Shown in pieces: positions 16,565 to 26,557 of a DNA stretch of 64,000 bases. This DNA comes from Streptomyces violaceorubidus. GTDB taxonomy: Bacteria > Actinomycetota > Actinomycetes > Streptomycetales > Streptomycetaceae. Location: positions 1-64,000 of the forward strand of contig NZ_JODM01000036.1 of the NCBI RefSeq assembly GCF_000717995.1, given 5' to 3'. The translations under genes and the position numbers were made by a program. Numbering within the stretch: the stretch's first letter is position 1; every line of letters begins with the position of its first letter. Below the pieces are notes generated by a model. The model was given only the letters and a program-made list of their open reading frames with translations, did not search any database and was not told the origin of the DNA.

Positions 16565-19531
16565 TCAGTGCGACGACGTCGGCTCCACGGCGACGAGGCC
16601 CTGCCGGTGGGCGACCGCGACCGCCTCCGTACGGCTGGCCGCGTTCAGCTTGGCGAGGATGTTGGACACGTGGACGCTCGCCGTCTTGGCGCTGATGAAC
16701 AGTTCCTCGCCGATCCGGCGGTTGCTGTGCCCCAGCGCGAGCAGCCGCAGGACGTCCTGCTCACGGGCGGTCAGCGCCGCCGTGCCCGCCGCGGCCGGTG
16801 CCGTGCCGGTGAGCCGGCCGCGGCGGGCCAGGTCGTCGAGCCGCTCGCGCAGCACCGTCGCGCCGAGCCGGTCGGCCTCCCGGCGTACGGCGTCGGCCTC
16901 GGCGGCGGCCTCCTCGCGGCGGTCGGCGGCCAGCAGCGCCTCGGCCAGCCGCAGCCTGCATCGCGCGCGTTCGTAGGCGTCGCCGTACGTGAAGGCGGCC
17001 ACCGCCCTCTCCCAGGCCGCTGGGTCCGGCCCGGTGCCGGCGACCCGGGACCACTCGGCCTCCGCGCGCGCCAGCCACGCCTGGCCCTCCGGGCCCTGCG
17101 GGACGTCGTCGTAGCCGTGCGCGGCCGACCAGCGGGCGTCGGCCAGCAGTTCGGCCGCCGTGTCCGACCAGCGGGCCACCCCGGCGTCGTCCCCGGCCCG
17201 GCGCAGCTCGGTCACGGTGTCGGCGACGGCGGACAGCGCGAGGGTCGCCAGACGGAGGGTCACGGTGGGCCGCGTGCCCGCCTCGGTGAGCGTCTCGACG
17301 CTGGAGCGCATCCACCGCACCGCGTCCTCCGCGTCCCCGCGCAGCGCCGCCGCGTCGGTCAGCACCACCCCGGCGACCATCCGGGCCATCCAGTCGAACG
17401 GCCCGCTCAACAGGGCGCGGGCCCGCTCGGCCACCCCCGAGTCGCCGCGCGCCAGCGCCACGTACAGCCCCGGCCCGAGGGCGTGGCCGTCCACGGCCGA
17501 CCGCTTCCCGGCGTCCTCGGCCAACTCGCGCAGCACCTCGTCCCAGTGGCCCAGCGTGTACCGCACCAGCAGCCGCAGGTACCGCATCTCCCGCGGGTAC
17601 GGCGAGGACAGCAGACCGGAGCGGCGGGCCCGGTCCAGGCCCTCCGACGCCCAGGGCAGGCACGCCTCCAGGTCACCGGACTCGAAGCAGCCGATGGCGA
17701 GGTTGAACAGCGCCCGCAGCTCCACCGGCGCGTTGCCCGCCCGCCGTGCCAGCTCGCGTGCCTCAAGGAGCCGCTCCCGGCCCTCGGGGGTGGCGCGGTT
17801 GTGGCCCTCCAGGCTCGTCAGGGAGATCAGCAGATCGGCGCGGGCGTCGGTGACCTCCAGCTCCTCGGCGACCGTCAGCGCCCGGCGGGCCACCCGCAGC
17901 GCCGTCTCGTTCTCCCCGACCTGGCGGGCCGCCGTCACATGCGTGGCCGCCGCCCACACCCAGGTCGCGGAGGGCGGCTCGGCGGGGATCAGGCCCAGCG
18001 CCTCGCTGCTGTAGGCGTACGCGGACTCCAGGTTGTCGACGCTCAGCAGATTGCCGGCCAGGGTGTAGCGGACGCGGGCGGCCAGCTCCAGGTCCGCGTC
18101 CTGGCCGAGGCCGGCCAGCGCGGAGCGGGTGAGGGAGACCGCGCGGTGCAGTTCACCGGCGTGCACGGCGGCGGCCGAGGCGCGCAGGGTCAGCGTCACC
18201 GCGTCGGGTCCGGCGGGCCGCGCGGCGGTGTCGACCGCCGACCACAGGTCCAGTGCCGCCTCGACGTGCCGCAGCTCCTCGGCGGGGGCGCCGATGCGCT
18301 GGGCGTGGTCGGCGGCCTCCAGGGACGCGGCGAGCGCCTCCGGCAGGTCGTGGCTCTCGCGGTAGTGGTGCGCGCGCTCGGCCGCGTGGTCCGACCTGCG
18401 GTCCGCACCGGCGAGCAGCCGGGCGAAGGCGCCGTGCAGCCGGGCCCGTTCACCGGGCAGCAGGTCGGCGTAGACCGCCTCCCGGGCGAGGGCGTGGCGG
18501 AAGGAGTAGGTGTCCCCGTCGGAGGAGACCAGCAACTGCCGCTCCACCGCCTCGCGCAGCGCCGACTCCAGCTCCTGCTCGGGCAGCCCGACGGCGTCCC
18601 GCAGCAGGTCGTGCCCGACCCGGCGGCCCGCCACGGCGGCGGTGCGCAGCACCTGTTGGGCGGTCTCGGACAGCTGCTCGAAGCGGATGAGCAGCACGTC
18701 GGCCAGCCCGCTGGGGACGCCTCCGGCCGGCGCGTCCGTGGCGGCGACCAGCTCCTCGGCGTAGAAGGCGTTGCCCTCGGCCCGTTGGACGATCCGGCGC
18801 ACGGTGGTGTCCGGCAGTTGCCGCCGGCGCAGCGAGCGCACCAGCCGGGCCACGTCGGCGTCCGGCAGCGGCCGCAGCTCCAGGCGCTCCACGCCGGGCA
18901 GGCGCACCAGCTCGGCCAGCAGCGGGCGCAGCGGATGGCGGCGGTGCAGGTCGTCCGCCCGGTACGAGGCGAACAGCGCGAGCCGGTGGCCGGGCGCCCC
19001 GCCCGCCGGGCGTTGCAGGACGCCCCGGCTGAGCAGGAACCTCAGCAGGTCCCGGGAGGACTGGTCGGCCCAGTGCAGGTCCTCCAGGACCAGCAGGAGC
19101 GGTGCGACCTCCGTCAGGTCGCTCAGCAGGGTGGCCACGCCCTCGAACAGCCGCAGCCGCGAGGGCGCGGCGTCGGCCCCCTCGTCCGGGCCGCCGCCGA
19201 GCAGCCGGGAGGCCACCGGATGCCGGGCCAGTACGGCGGCGAACCGCTCGTCGGCGGCGAGCACGCCCAGGACCTCGGTGAACGGCAGATACGGCAGGCC
19301 CACGTCGCCCAGGTCCACGCAGTGACCGGTGAGCACCGTCGTCCCGGCAGCGGCGGCCCGCCCGGCGACCTCGTCCAGGGTCCGGGTCTTGCCGACCCCG
19401 GCGTCCCCGGCGACCAGGACCGCGCGGGCCTCACCGGCGCGGGCGCGGTCCAGGACGCCGGTGAGACGCGCGAGTTCGTCCTCGCGGCCGACGAGCGGGC
19501 TGGTGAGTGAGGTCTGCGGCACGCCGCCCAT
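16565..19531 (-). CDS. Large LuxR-family (LAL/MalT-like) ATP-binding transcriptional regulator
   Basis: A 988-aa regulator. The N-terminal STAND-type ATPase has Walker A GDAGVGKT (residues 42-49) and a Walker B near [12 protein letters not shown] long TPR-like helical middle follows (about 380-900). The C-terminal LuxR helix-turn-helix occupies the last 70 residues ([19 protein letters not shown] and onwards). Such LAL regulators sense a ligand or protein and activate a nearby promoter, but no obvious target cluster is adjacent. ATG 19531 is chosen; the frame extends to 19627 without a better start. The following 257 bases hold no gene I can support. Confidence 0.85.
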   Translation of the reverse strand: MGGVPQTSLTSPLVGREDELARLTGVLDRARAGEARAVLVAGDAGVGKTRTLDEVAGRAAAAGTTVLTGHCVDLGDVGLPYLPFTEVLGVLAADERFAAVLARHPVASRLLGGGPDEGADAAPSRLRLFEGVATLLSDLTEVAPLLLVLEDLHWADQSSRDLLRFLLSRGVLQRPAGGAPGHRLALFASYRADDLHRRHPLRPLLAELVRLPGVERLELRPLPDADVARLVRSLRRRQLPDTTVRRIVQRAEGNAFYAEELVAATDAPAGGVPSGLADVLLIRFEQLSETAQQVLRTAAVAGRRVGHDLLRDAVGLPEQELESALREAVERQLLVSSDGDTYSFRHALAREAVYADLLPGERARLHGAFARLLAGADRRSDHAAERAHHYRESHDLPEALAASLEAADHAQRIGAPAEELRHVEAALDLWSAVDTAARPAGPDAVTLTLRASAAAVHAGELHRAVSLTRSALAGLGQDADLELAARVRYTLAGNLLSVDNLESAYAYSSEALGLIPAEPPSATWVWAAATHVTAARQVGENETALRVARRALTVAEELEVTDARADLLISLTSLEGHNRATPEGRERLLEARELARRAGNAPVELRALFNLAIGCFESGDLEACLPWASEGLDRARRSGLLSSPYPREMRYLRLLVRYTLGHWDEVLRELAEDAGKRSAVDGHALGPGLYVALARGDSGVAERARALLSGPFDWMARMVAGVVLTDAAALRGDAEDAVRWMRSSVETLTEAGTRPTVTLRLATLALSAVADTVTELRRAGDDAGVARWSDTAAELLADARWSAAHGYDDVPQGPEGQAWLARAEAEWSRVAGTGPDPAAWERAVAAFTYGDAYERARCRLRLAEALLAADRREEAAAEADAVRREADRLGATVLRERLDDLARRGRLTGTAPAAAGTAALTAREQDVLRLLALGHSNRRIGEELFISAKTASVHVSNILAKLNAASRTEAVAVAHRQGLVAVEPTSSH

Positions 19532-19788
19532 CCTGACACGCGGGTCCGACAGCGGGCCTCCGGGTTTCGGGCCCCCTCCGCCCACCCGTCCCGCGGGCCG
19601 TCCGCCCCGCCTCCGTACGCGGGCCACGAGGGGGCGCTCAACGGCTCGGCACCGTCGACGCCCACGGCCGGGTACGCCTCTTCCCGGTTCGGCGACGCGA
19701 TCTGCGCCGCACCCGGCCCGGGGCCCGGCCCGGACGCCCGGGTGCCGGATCGGCCGAGGGGCGGCGTGCCGGAGCGGCGGCGGACGGG

Positions 19789-20142
19789 TCAGCGGTGGAG
19801 GAAGGCCGCCCAGTCCGCCGGTACGCGGCCGGCCGGACCCGGGGTCGGCTGGTCGTCCGGGTGGCTGCCGGGCGGGGCCAGGTCGGGCCCGGACGCGCGC
19901 ACCTCGTTGGTCGCGTAGTCCCAGTACCAGTCCTCACCCGGCTCGAAGCTCTGCACCACCGGGTGCCCGGTGGACCGGTAGTGGCCGGTGGCGTGCTGTC
20001 CCGGCGAGCTGTCGCAGCAGCCGACGTGGCCGCAGCTCGCACAGCGCCGCAGATGGAACCACCAGCCGCCGACCGCGTCGCACTCGGCGCAGCCCGCTCC
20101 GCTCGGCGGGACGGTGGGGTCGATTCCGGTGTCGTCGGTCAT
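19789..20142 (-). CDS. UBP-type zinc finger protein
   Basis: A 117-aa protein with a ubiquitin-protease-type zinc finger at about residues 16-70. The ligand pattern is [14 protein letters not shown], then spaced His residues in [15 protein letters not shown] Trp-rich stretch follows (DWYWDY). In eukaryotes this finger binds the ubiquitin C-terminus; bacterial versions have no settled role. Its ATG overlaps the stop of the sensor kinase gene (ATGA), making it the last of three translationally coupled genes, so it probably acts with the redox-sensor pair. Confidence 0.8.
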   Translation of the reverse strand: MTDDTGIDPTVPPSGAGCAECDAVGGWWFHLRRCASCGHVGCCDSSPGQHATGHYRSTGHPVVQSFEPGEDWYWDYATNEVRASGPDLAPPGSHPDDQPTPGPAGRVPADWAAFLHR

Positions 20143-21722
20143 ACCGGCTCCTCGCTCGGATCGGTCGGATCGGTGGGCTCGGTCGGATCGGTGGGATCCT
20201 TCGAAGCGGTGGGGGCGGCGGGCTCCGCCGGTTCGGCGGGTCTGCCCGCATCGGCCGCATCGGCCGCATCGGCCGGGTCTGCCTGGTCCGGGTCCGTGGC
20301 GGTCAGCGGCAGGAGCACCTGGAAACGGGTGTCGCCCGGCACGGACTCGACCTGGAGGCTGCCGTGGTGCTTGTCGACCACGATCCGCCAGGAGATGTCC
20401 AGCCCGAGCCCGGTGCCCTCGCCCACCGGTTTGGTGGTGAAGAACGGGTCGAAAACGCGCTCCCGGATCTCCGGCGCGATCCCGCTGCCGGTGTCCCTGA
20501 ACTCCACCAGCAGCCGGTCGTGGTGGAGCGCGGTCCGTACGGTCAGCGTCCCTTCGCCCCCCGCGTCGTTCACCGCGCCGACCGCGTTGTCGATCAGGTT
20601 GGTCCACACCTGGTTCAGCTCCGCCGGATACGCCGGTACCCGCGGGACCGTGCGGTCGTAGTCCTTGACGACCGCGATCCGCGGTCCGATCTTCCCGGAA
20701 AGCATCAGCAGGGTGCTGTCGAGGAGTTCGTGGACGTCGACCGTGCGGTGGGGCGCCCGGTCCAGCTGCGCGTACTGCTTGGCGGCGTCCACCAGGTGCG
20801 AGATACGGGCGGTGGAGTCCGCGATCTCGTTCATCAGCAGCTCGGTCTCGACCGTGTAGTTGAGCCAGCCGACCGCTCCCGGCAGGATCTCCGCGTCCAC
20901 GGCCGCCGCGACCTGCTCCAGCCACTCGGTGTCCAGACCGGCCTGCACGAAGGTCGGCGCCAGCCGCCAGCCCTGCTCGATCCCGTGGTCCTCCAGCCAG
21001 TCGCCGAGGGCGTCCTCCCGGTCGGCGGCCTCCAGCGGGCTGAGCGAGGGCGCCTTGGCCACCCGCTCCGCCGTGCGCTCCTGTATCTCGATGAGCCCCG
21101 CGAGCACGTCCCGGGAGAACGGGCCTTCCGCGATCACCGCGAGCTTGTGCCGCATCTTCGCCACCCGCTCCCGCAGCGTCGAGGTGGCCCGCACCGCCGC
21201 CGCCGCCGGGTTGTTCAGCTCGTGGGTGAGACCCGCCGACAGCGAGCCCAACGCCAGCAGCCGCTCGCGCTGGCCGATGGCGCGCTGGGTGTTCTTGGAC
21301 CCGAAGAACAGCCCCTCCAGCAGATGCACCGCCATCGGGAACCACTCCCGCATGACCGCCGCGAACGTGTCCGCCGGGAGCACGAAGAACCGCGTCGGCT
21401 CGGTGACCCGCATCGAGTTGTTGTAGACCTGCGGCACCCGGTCGCCGACGTACGCCTGCATCGCGCCCGCGTACACCCCGCGCTGCGAGGTGCGGTTGGT
21501 CTCCACCTCGTCCCCGCCCACCCGGCGGGTCAGCACGACCGTCCCCTCCAGCATCACGTAGAAGCAGGTGGCGTCCTCGCCCTCGGTGTACACCGGCCCG
21601 GGGTCGAACAGCTCCACCCGGCCCTCGGCGCACAGCCGGCCCAACTGCTCGGGCGTCAGCTTCTCGAAGAGGAACAGCTTCCCGATCTCCCCGGGGCTGC
21701 ACGGCATCCGCCGGCCGCTCAC
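20139..21722 (-). CDS. Cyclic-nucleotide-binding-domain sensor histidine kinase
   Basis: A 527-aa soluble kinase. A cNMP-binding-like domain fills residues about 10-145. The dimerisation/phospho-acceptor helix contains GLTHELNNPA (about residue 180). The ATPase domain has the N-box NQVWTNLIDNAVGA, G1 DTGSGI and G2 GTGLGLDIS. There are no membrane helices, so it senses a cytoplasmic signal. The last 50 residues are a low-complexity tail of repeated Ala-Asp and Asp-Pro-Thr units encoded by short DNA repeats. GTG 21722 overlaps the upstream stop by four bases (GTGA), and its own stop overlaps the UBP gene. Confidence 0.85.
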   Translation of the reverse strand: MSGRRMPCSPGEIGKLFLFEKLTPEQLGRLCAEGRVELFDPGPVYTEGEDATCFYVMLEGTVVLTRRVGGDEVETNRTSQRGVYAGAMQAYVGDRVPQVYNNSMRVTEPTRFFVLPADTFAAVMREWFPMAVHLLEGLFFGSKNTQRAIGQRERLLALGSLSAGLTHELNNPAAAAVRATSTLRERVAKMRHKLAVIAEGPFSRDVLAGLIEIQERTAERVAKAPSLSPLEAADREDALGDWLEDHGIEQGWRLAPTFVQAGLDTEWLEQVAAAVDAEILPGAVGWLNYTVETELLMNEIADSTARISHLVDAAKQYAQLDRAPHRTVDVHELLDSTLLMLSGKIGPRIAVVKDYDRTVPRVPAYPAELNQVWTNLIDNAVGAVNDAGGEGTLTVRTALHHDRLLVEFRDTGSGIAPEIRERVFDPFFTTKPVGEGTGLGLDISWRIVVDKHHGSLQVESVPGDTRFQVLLPLTATDPDQADPADAADAADAGRPAEPAEPAAPTASKDPTDPTEPTDPTDPSEEPV

Positions 21723-23395
21723 GACTGCTCCAGGTACCGGTGGACGAGCATCACGGCCATGGCTCCCTCTCCGACGGCGGACGCGACCCGCTTGGCCGAC
21801 TCCGCGCGGGCGTCGCCCGCCACGAACACGCCAGGGACGCTGGTCTCCAGGTGGTACGGCGGCCGGTCCAGCTCCCAGCCCGCCGGCGGCCGCCCGTCGG
21901 GGGTGAGGTCGGGCCCGGCGAGGATGAACCCGCGCTCGTCCCGCAGCACCGTGCCGTCCAGCCAGTCGGTCAGCGGGGCCGCACCGATGAACACGAACAG
22001 CCACTGCGCGTCCACGAGTTCCGTGGCGCCGCTGACCGCGTCGCGCAGCGTCAGCCGCTCCAGGTGGCCGTCGCCGTGCGCGCCCTCGACGAGGGTGCCG
22101 CAGCGCACCCGGATGTTGGGCGTCTCCTCGATCTGCTGGATCAGGTAGTACGACATCGACGCCGCCAGCGAGTCGCCGCGCACCAGCAGCGTCACGGACT
22201 TGGCGCCCCGGGCCAGGTACATCGCCGCCTGCCCGGCGGAGTTGGCACCGCCGACGATGTACACGTCGTGGCCCTGGCAGGAGGCCGCCTCGGTCAGTGC
22301 CGAGCCGTAGAAGACCCCGCAGCCGGCCAGGTCCTCGGTGCCCGGGGCGGTCAGCTGCCGGTAGGACACGCCGGTGGCCAGGATGACGCTGTGCGCGGCG
22401 ATCTCCGAGCCGTCCGAGAACCGGACCACGCGCGCCGCGCCGTTCGCCTCCAGGCCGGTCACCTCGCGCGCGGTGAGGATCTCGGCGCCGAACTTCGCCG
22501 CCTGACGCCGGGCCCGCTCGGTGAGCTGGCCGCCGGAGACGCCGTCGGGGAAGCCGAGGTAGTTCTCGATGCGGGAGCTCTGCCCGGCCTGACCGCCGGT
22601 CGCCGACCGCTCCACCAGCACCGTCCGCAGCCCTTCCGAGGCCCCGTACACGGCCGCGCCCAGCCCCGCCGGGCCGCCGCCGATCACCACCAGGTCGTAG
22701 AAGTCGGCCGTCGGCGTGGTCGCCAGGCCCACCCGCGCGGCCAGGTCGGGCGCCTCCGGCTCCACCAGCGGGGTCCCGTCCGGCGTGATCACCACCGGGA
22801 GCCGCTGCCCGTCCTGCCCGGCCGCCGACAGCAGCCGCCGTCCCTCCGGCTCGTCCGCGGAGTACCAGCGGTAGGGCACCTGGTTGCGGGCCAGGAACTC
22901 CCTTACCTCCGAGGACCGCGCCGACCAGCGGTGCCCGACGACCTTGGTGCTGGGCACCGGCCGGTGGTCGCCGGTGCGCCAGGCCTGGAGCAGGTCGTCC
23001 AGGACCGGATACAGCTTCTCCTCGGGCGGGTCCCAGGGCTTGAGCAGGTAGTGGTCCAGATCGACGACGTTGATCGCGTCGATCGCCGCGCCGGTGTCCG
23101 CGTACGCCGTCAGCAGCACCCGCCGGGCGCCCGGATACACGTCCAGGGCCTGTTCGAGGAACTCGATGCCGTTCATCCGGGGCATCCGGTAGTCGGCCAG
23201 GATCACGGCCACCAGGTCGCCGCGCAGCTTCAGTTCCCGCAGCGCGTCGAGCGCCGACTCGCCGGACTCCGCGCGCACGATCCGGTACGTGGCGCCGTAG
23301 CGCCGCCGCAGATCGCGGGCGACGGCGCGGGAGACCCCCGGATCGTCGTCCACGGTCATGATGACGGTCCGTGTCTCCCCGTCGGCCTGTGCCAT
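21719..23395 (-). CDS. Receiver domain fused to thioredoxin-reductase-like flavoprotein
   Basis: A 558-aa fusion. Residues 10-125 form a response-regulator receiver with phospho-acceptor Asp68 (ILADYRMPRMNG) and a KPW motif. A linker of about 115 residues with a thioredoxin/glutaredoxin-like feel follows. Residues about 240-555 are a pyridine nucleotide-disulfide reductase (FAD site VVIGGGPAGLGAA, NAD site YIVGGANSAGQAA, GVFVAGDARAE). The active-site CxxC of true thioredoxin reductases is not evident; Cys residues occur near it without that spacing. It is the first gene of the three-gene coupled operon, so the kinase beside it is the likely phosphodonor. Confidence 0.85.
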   Translation of the reverse strand: MAQADGETRTVIMTVDDDPGVSRAVARDLRRRYGATYRIVRAESGESALDALRELKLRGDLVAVILADYRMPRMNGIEFLEQALDVYPGARRVLLTAYADTGAAIDAINVVDLDHYLLKPWDPPEEKLYPVLDDLLQAWRTGDHRPVPSTKVVGHRWSARSSEVREFLARNQVPYRWYSADEPEGRRLLSAAGQDGQRLPVVITPDGTPLVEPEAPDLAARVGLATTPTADFYDLVVIGGGPAGLGAAVYGASEGLRTVLVERSATGGQAGQSSRIENYLGFPDGVSGGQLTERARRQAAKFGAEILTAREVTGLEANGAARVVRFSDGSEIAAHSVILATGVSYRQLTAPGTEDLAGCGVFYGSALTEAASCQGHDVYIVGGANSAGQAAMYLARGAKSVTLLVRGDSLAASMSYYLIQQIEETPNIRVRCGTLVEGAHGDGHLERLTLRDAVSGATELVDAQWLFVFIGAAPLTDWLDGTVLRDERGFILAGPDLTPDGRPPAGWELDRPPYHLETSVPGVFVAGDARAESAKRVASAVGEGAMAVMLVHRYLEQS

Positions 23396-23602
23396 ACGTC
23401 CCCCACGTCGAGCGGCCGGGTTCACGGCACGGCGTCCCCGTCACCGCACCGGCCTGCGGCCATCGTATGTTCGATCGCGGGTCCTCGCTCGGGCGGCGGC
23501 ACGCGGTCGGCGGCCGTCCGCTCCCCCCGCGCGGCCGTGAGGAGGAATTGGGGAAGACTGGGCTCCGAGAACGACGTTCCCGCGACCCAGGGAGGGACCC
23601 GC

Positions 23603-24475
23603 ATGACGCGCCCGATCACGGCAGGCTCGGACGGTTCGGAGGAGAGCCTGGCCGCACTGGCCTGGGCGGCGAGGGAGGCGGTCCGCCGCCGGGCCCCGCT
23701 GCACGTGGTGCACGCCTGGCGGTTCCAGGGGCAGGGCGCGGCCGGCCCGGTGGACCGGGAGACGCAGGAGGGGTGGGCGCGCGAGGCCCTCGCCCGGGCG
23801 GTCGCGACGGTCACCGAGCGGCACCCCGGCCTCGCGGTGACCACCGACGTCCGCGAGGGCGACGCCGTGGCGGCCCTGCTGGCCGCCGCGGCCGACGCCG
23901 AGACGCTGGTCCTCGGCTCGCGGGGCCACGGCGCGGTGGTCGGGTTCCTGCTCGGTTCGGTCGGTCAGCAGGTGATCGCCGAGGCGCCCCGGCCGGTCGT
24001 CCTCGTCCGGGCGGACGACGAGGCCGCCGCCGAAGCCGGGGGCCGCGAGGTCGTCGTGGGCCAGCAGGGAGAGCCGGAGGACAGCGCCGACGTCATCGGG
24101 TTCGCCTTCGAGGCGGCCGCCGCCCGGGGCGCCACCGTGCGCGCCGTGCGGGCCTGGACCCTGCCGACCGTCTTCACCTACAGCCCCGGCTCGATGGCCC
24201 TCGCCGACGAGGCCGGGGGTCTGGAGCAGTACGAGCACAAGGCGCTCGGCGAGGCGCTCGCACCGTGGCGCGAGCGCTTCCCCGACGTTGCGGTGGTCGA
24301 GCACGTGGAGATGGGCAGCGCGGGCCAGGTGCTGCTGTCGGTGTCCGCGAACGCCCAGCTGATGGTCGTCGGCCGCCGCGCCCGCCGGACGGCGGTCGGC
24401 GCCCGGATCGGCTCGGTGGCGCACGGGGTGCTGCACCACGCCGAGTGCCCGGTGGCGGTGGTGCCGCACAGCTGA
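23603..24475 (+). CDS. Universal stress protein, tandem UspA domains
   Basis: A 290-aa protein with two UspA domains (about residues 4-138 and 148-288). Each carries an ATP-binding-type signature: GSRGHGAVVGFLLGSVGQQV in the first and a degenerate GRRARRTAVGARIGSVAHGV in the second. The nucleotide loop G-2x-G-9x-GS is therefore clear in the first domain and partial in the second. Start ATG 23603 follows GGAGGG. It is divergent from the redox-signalling operon, so both may respond to the same stress. I found no DosR-type box upstream. Confidence 0.85.
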   Translation: MTRPITAGSDGSEESLAALAWAAREAVRRRAPLHVVHAWRFQGQGAAGPVDRETQEGWAREALARAVATVTERHPGLAVTTDVREGDAVAALLAAAADAETLVLGSRGHGAVVGFLLGSVGQQVIAEAPRPVVLVRADDEAAAEAGGREVVVGQQGEPEDSADVIGFAFEAAAARGATVRAVRAWTLPTVFTYSPGSMALADEAGGLEQYEHKALGEALAPWRERFPDVAVVEHVEMGSAGQVLLSVSANAQLMVVGRRARRTAVGARIGSVAHGVLHHAECPVAVVPHS

Positions 24476-24495
24476 GCGGCCACCGCGCCGCTCAG
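24472..24495. terminator. Hairpin containing both convergent stop codons
   Basis: A 9-bp stem (24472-24480 with 24487-24495) and 6-base loop joins the usp and DUF4032 genes. The TGA of the universal stress gene and the stop of the DUF4032 gene lie in opposite arms, so coding ends and terminator coincide. Confidence 0.6.
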
Positions 24496-25724
24496 TCCGC
24501 GGTGGGCTGCAGGGACTCCCGGGCCCTGGGCAGGATGTTGACGAGGTAGTCCTCGACCGCCGTGTCCAGGCCGATGTCGTGCTGGGCCCGCTCGGAGAGG
24601 TACCAGCGGTGCTCCAGCAGCTCGTGGTAGATCTCCGCCGGGTCCATCGCGCCGCGCAGCTCCACCGGCACGGCGCGCACGGTGGGCCGGAAGACCTCGC
24701 GCACCCAGCGGTGGGCGAGGACCTCCGGGCGGGCGCCCAGGGGGTCGCCCGGGGCGTAGTCGTCCTGGGTGGCCATCCAGCTCTCCAGGTCGTTCAGCAG
24801 CCGCCGGGCCTGGTTCTCCTCGGCGTCCAGCCCGGTCAGGCGCAGCAGCTGGCGCTGGTGGTGGCCGGCGTCGACGACCTTGGGCACGAAGGTGACGGTG
24901 TCACCGTTGGAGGCGTGCTCGATCTGCATCTCCGCCACGTCGAAACCGAGGTCGTTCAGACGCCGGATCCGGCGCTCGATGTAGTGGTACTTGCCCGCCG
25001 GGTAGACGGAGGTGCGGGTCAGCTCCTGCCACAGGCTGCCGTAGCGGGCGCAGATCTCGTTGCCGAACTCGACCGGGTCGACGGAGGGGTGCAGGGCCCC
25101 CGAGGCCTCCAGGTCGAGCAGTTCGCCGCTGATGTTCACCCGGGCGAGGTCGAGGTCGTAGTCGCGCTGTCCGTCGCTGAGCCGGGGGTGCAGGTCGCCG
25201 GTCTCGGCGTCGACAAGGTAGGCGGCGTAGGCGCCCGCGTCGCGCCGGAAGAGCGTGTTGGACAGCGAGCAGTCCCCCCAGGCGAACCCTGCCAGGTGCA
25301 GCCTGACCAGCAGCACCGCGAGGGCGTCCATCAGCCGGTGCATGGTCGCCGGCCGCAGCGTCGTCTCGAACATCGACCGGTACGGCAGCGAGCCGCCCAG
25401 GTGCCGGGTGACCAGCACCGGTTCCAGGGGGTCACCGGCGGCGTCCAGGCGGCCGGTGACCACGGCCAGCGCGTCCACCGCCGGGATGGCGAGCCGGTCC
25501 AGGTCGCGCAGCAGCTGGTACTCGCGCAGGGCGGGCCGCTCGGCCAGCTCCTTGACGGCGATCACCTCGTCCCCGGCGCGCGCGTAGCGGACCACGTGCC
25601 GGGAGATGCCGCGCGGCAGTGGCACGAGGTATTCCTCGGGCCACTGCTCCAGCGGCAGCTGCCAGGGCAGTTCGAGCAGGAGCGCGGGGTGCTCCGGATT
25701 GGTGGCACTGATCTGCAAGGCCAT
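24492..25724 (-). CDS. DUF4032 domain protein with kinase-like fold
   Basis: A 410-aa protein. The N-terminal half resembles small lipopolysaccharide-kinase/Kdo-kinase-like folds: an AVKEL lysine strand near residue 55-60, FAWGDCSLSNTLF (a catalytic-loop-like D-x4-N, residues about 148-160) and YLVDAETG, comparable to a DFG aspartate. The C-terminal half is DUF4032. Phosphotransfer is therefore plausible but unproven. ATG 25724 begins the frame. The MBL-fold gene upstream ends nine bases before it, so the two are probably co-transcribed. Confidence 0.78.
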   Translation of the reverse strand: MALQISATNPEHPALLLELPWQLPLEQWPEEYLVPLPRGISRHVVRYARAGDEVIAVKELAERPALREYQLLRDLDRLAIPAVDALAVVTGRLDAAGDPLEPVLVTRHLGGSLPYRSMFETTLRPATMHRLMDALAVLLVRLHLAGFAWGDCSLSNTLFRRDAGAYAAYLVDAETGDLHPRLSDGQRDYDLDLARVNISGELLDLEASGALHPSVDPVEFGNEICARYGSLWQELTRTSVYPAGKYHYIERRIRRLNDLGFDVAEMQIEHASNGDTVTFVPKVVDAGHHQRQLLRLTGLDAEENQARRLLNDLESWMATQDDYAPGDPLGARPEVLAHRWVREVFRPTVRAVPVELRGAMDPAEIYHELLEHRWYLSERAQHDIGLDTAVEDYLVNILPRARESLQPTAD

Positions 25725-25733
25725 GCCCCGACT

Positions 25734-26480
25734 CTAGAACGCCCGTTCCCGGGCCAGTTCCGCGGCGTCCCTCACCGGCCCGCGGTGGACCGGGCCGTGG
25801 CCCGGCAGCAGGACGTCGCCCTCCAGACCGGCGATGACGTCGAGCGAGCCGATCGCGCGGGTCCGGTCGTGGTGGAACAGGTCGGGCAGCAGCTGTGGTC
25901 CCTCGGTCCGGGAGATGGCGTGGCCGCTCACCAGCGCGTCGCCGGAGATCACCACCCCGGCGTCGGGCAGGTGGTACACGCAGTGGCCGTCGGTGTGCCC
26001 GGGGGTGTGCACGGGAACGGGCCGGCCCGGCAGGTCGAGGGCACCGTCCGCCGGGAAGGGCGCGGGCGTGGTCACCGGGTGCTGTTCGGTGCCGCCGGTG
26101 CGCAGCACGTGCACCATCCACGGCAGCACGCCGGGGCGCCAGACGTTGCGCAGCACCGTGCCGACCGACACCTGCTGGAGGAAGTCGCGCCGGGCGTGCG
26201 GCACCTCGGCCTCGTGCAGGAGGACGGGGGTGCCGTGGGTGGCGCGCAGGTACTGCGCCGAGCCCAGGTGGTCGTTGTGGGCGTGCGTGATCAGCACGGC
26301 CGCCACCGCCTCCGGTGAACTCCCCACGGCGGCCAGGGAGTCGAGCAGCGCCCGGCGGTCGCCGGGGTAGCCGGTGTCGACGAGGGTCACCGCGTCGCCG
26401 TCGGTGAGGATGACCCAGTTGGTGTTGCCGCCGTGCACCAGATAGGTGCCGTCGGCCACTTGTCGTACGTCCGCGCTCAT
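25734..26480 (-). CDS. MBL-fold metallo-hydrolase
   Basis: A 248-aa metallo-beta-lactamase superfamily hydrolase with the zinc-binding THAHNDHLG (HxHxDH, about residues 63-70), a second His in HTPGHTDGH and GDAL providing the bridging Asp, and a final HG at LLPGHGPVH. It resembles glyoxalase II-like and quorum-lactonase-like members, but specificity cannot be read. ATG 26480 has a GGGAGA ribosome binding site. It lies directly upstream of the DUF4032 gene. Confidence 0.82.
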   Translation of the reverse strand: MSADVRQVADGTYLVHGGNTNWVILTDGDAVTLVDTGYPGDRRALLDSLAAVGSSPEAVAAVLITHAHNDHLGSAQYLRATHGTPVLLHEAEVPHARRDFLQQVSVGTVLRNVWRPGVLPWMVHVLRTGGTEQHPVTTPAPFPADGALDLPGRPVPVHTPGHTDGHCVYHLPDAGVVISGDALVSGHAISRTEGPQLLPDLFHHDRTRAIGSLDVIAGLEGDVLLPGHGPVHRGPVRDAAELARERAF

Positions 26481-26557
26481 GATCTCCCGCGTTCCCGGTC
26501 GGATGTCCCCGCGCGGGACAGCCAACCAGAAACCGGACGCGGGCGGTTGCGCGGCCC

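Noticed and set aside
16223..19510. 1,095-codon plus-strand frame opposite the LuxR regulator
   Set aside because: Composition is Gly/Arg/Gln low-complexity. The opposite strand encodes a clear LAL regulator with Walker and HTH motifs.
23470..23602. Possible DosR/OsdR box upstream of the universal stress gene
   Set aside because: No GGGACC-N4-GGTCCC-like palindrome is present.
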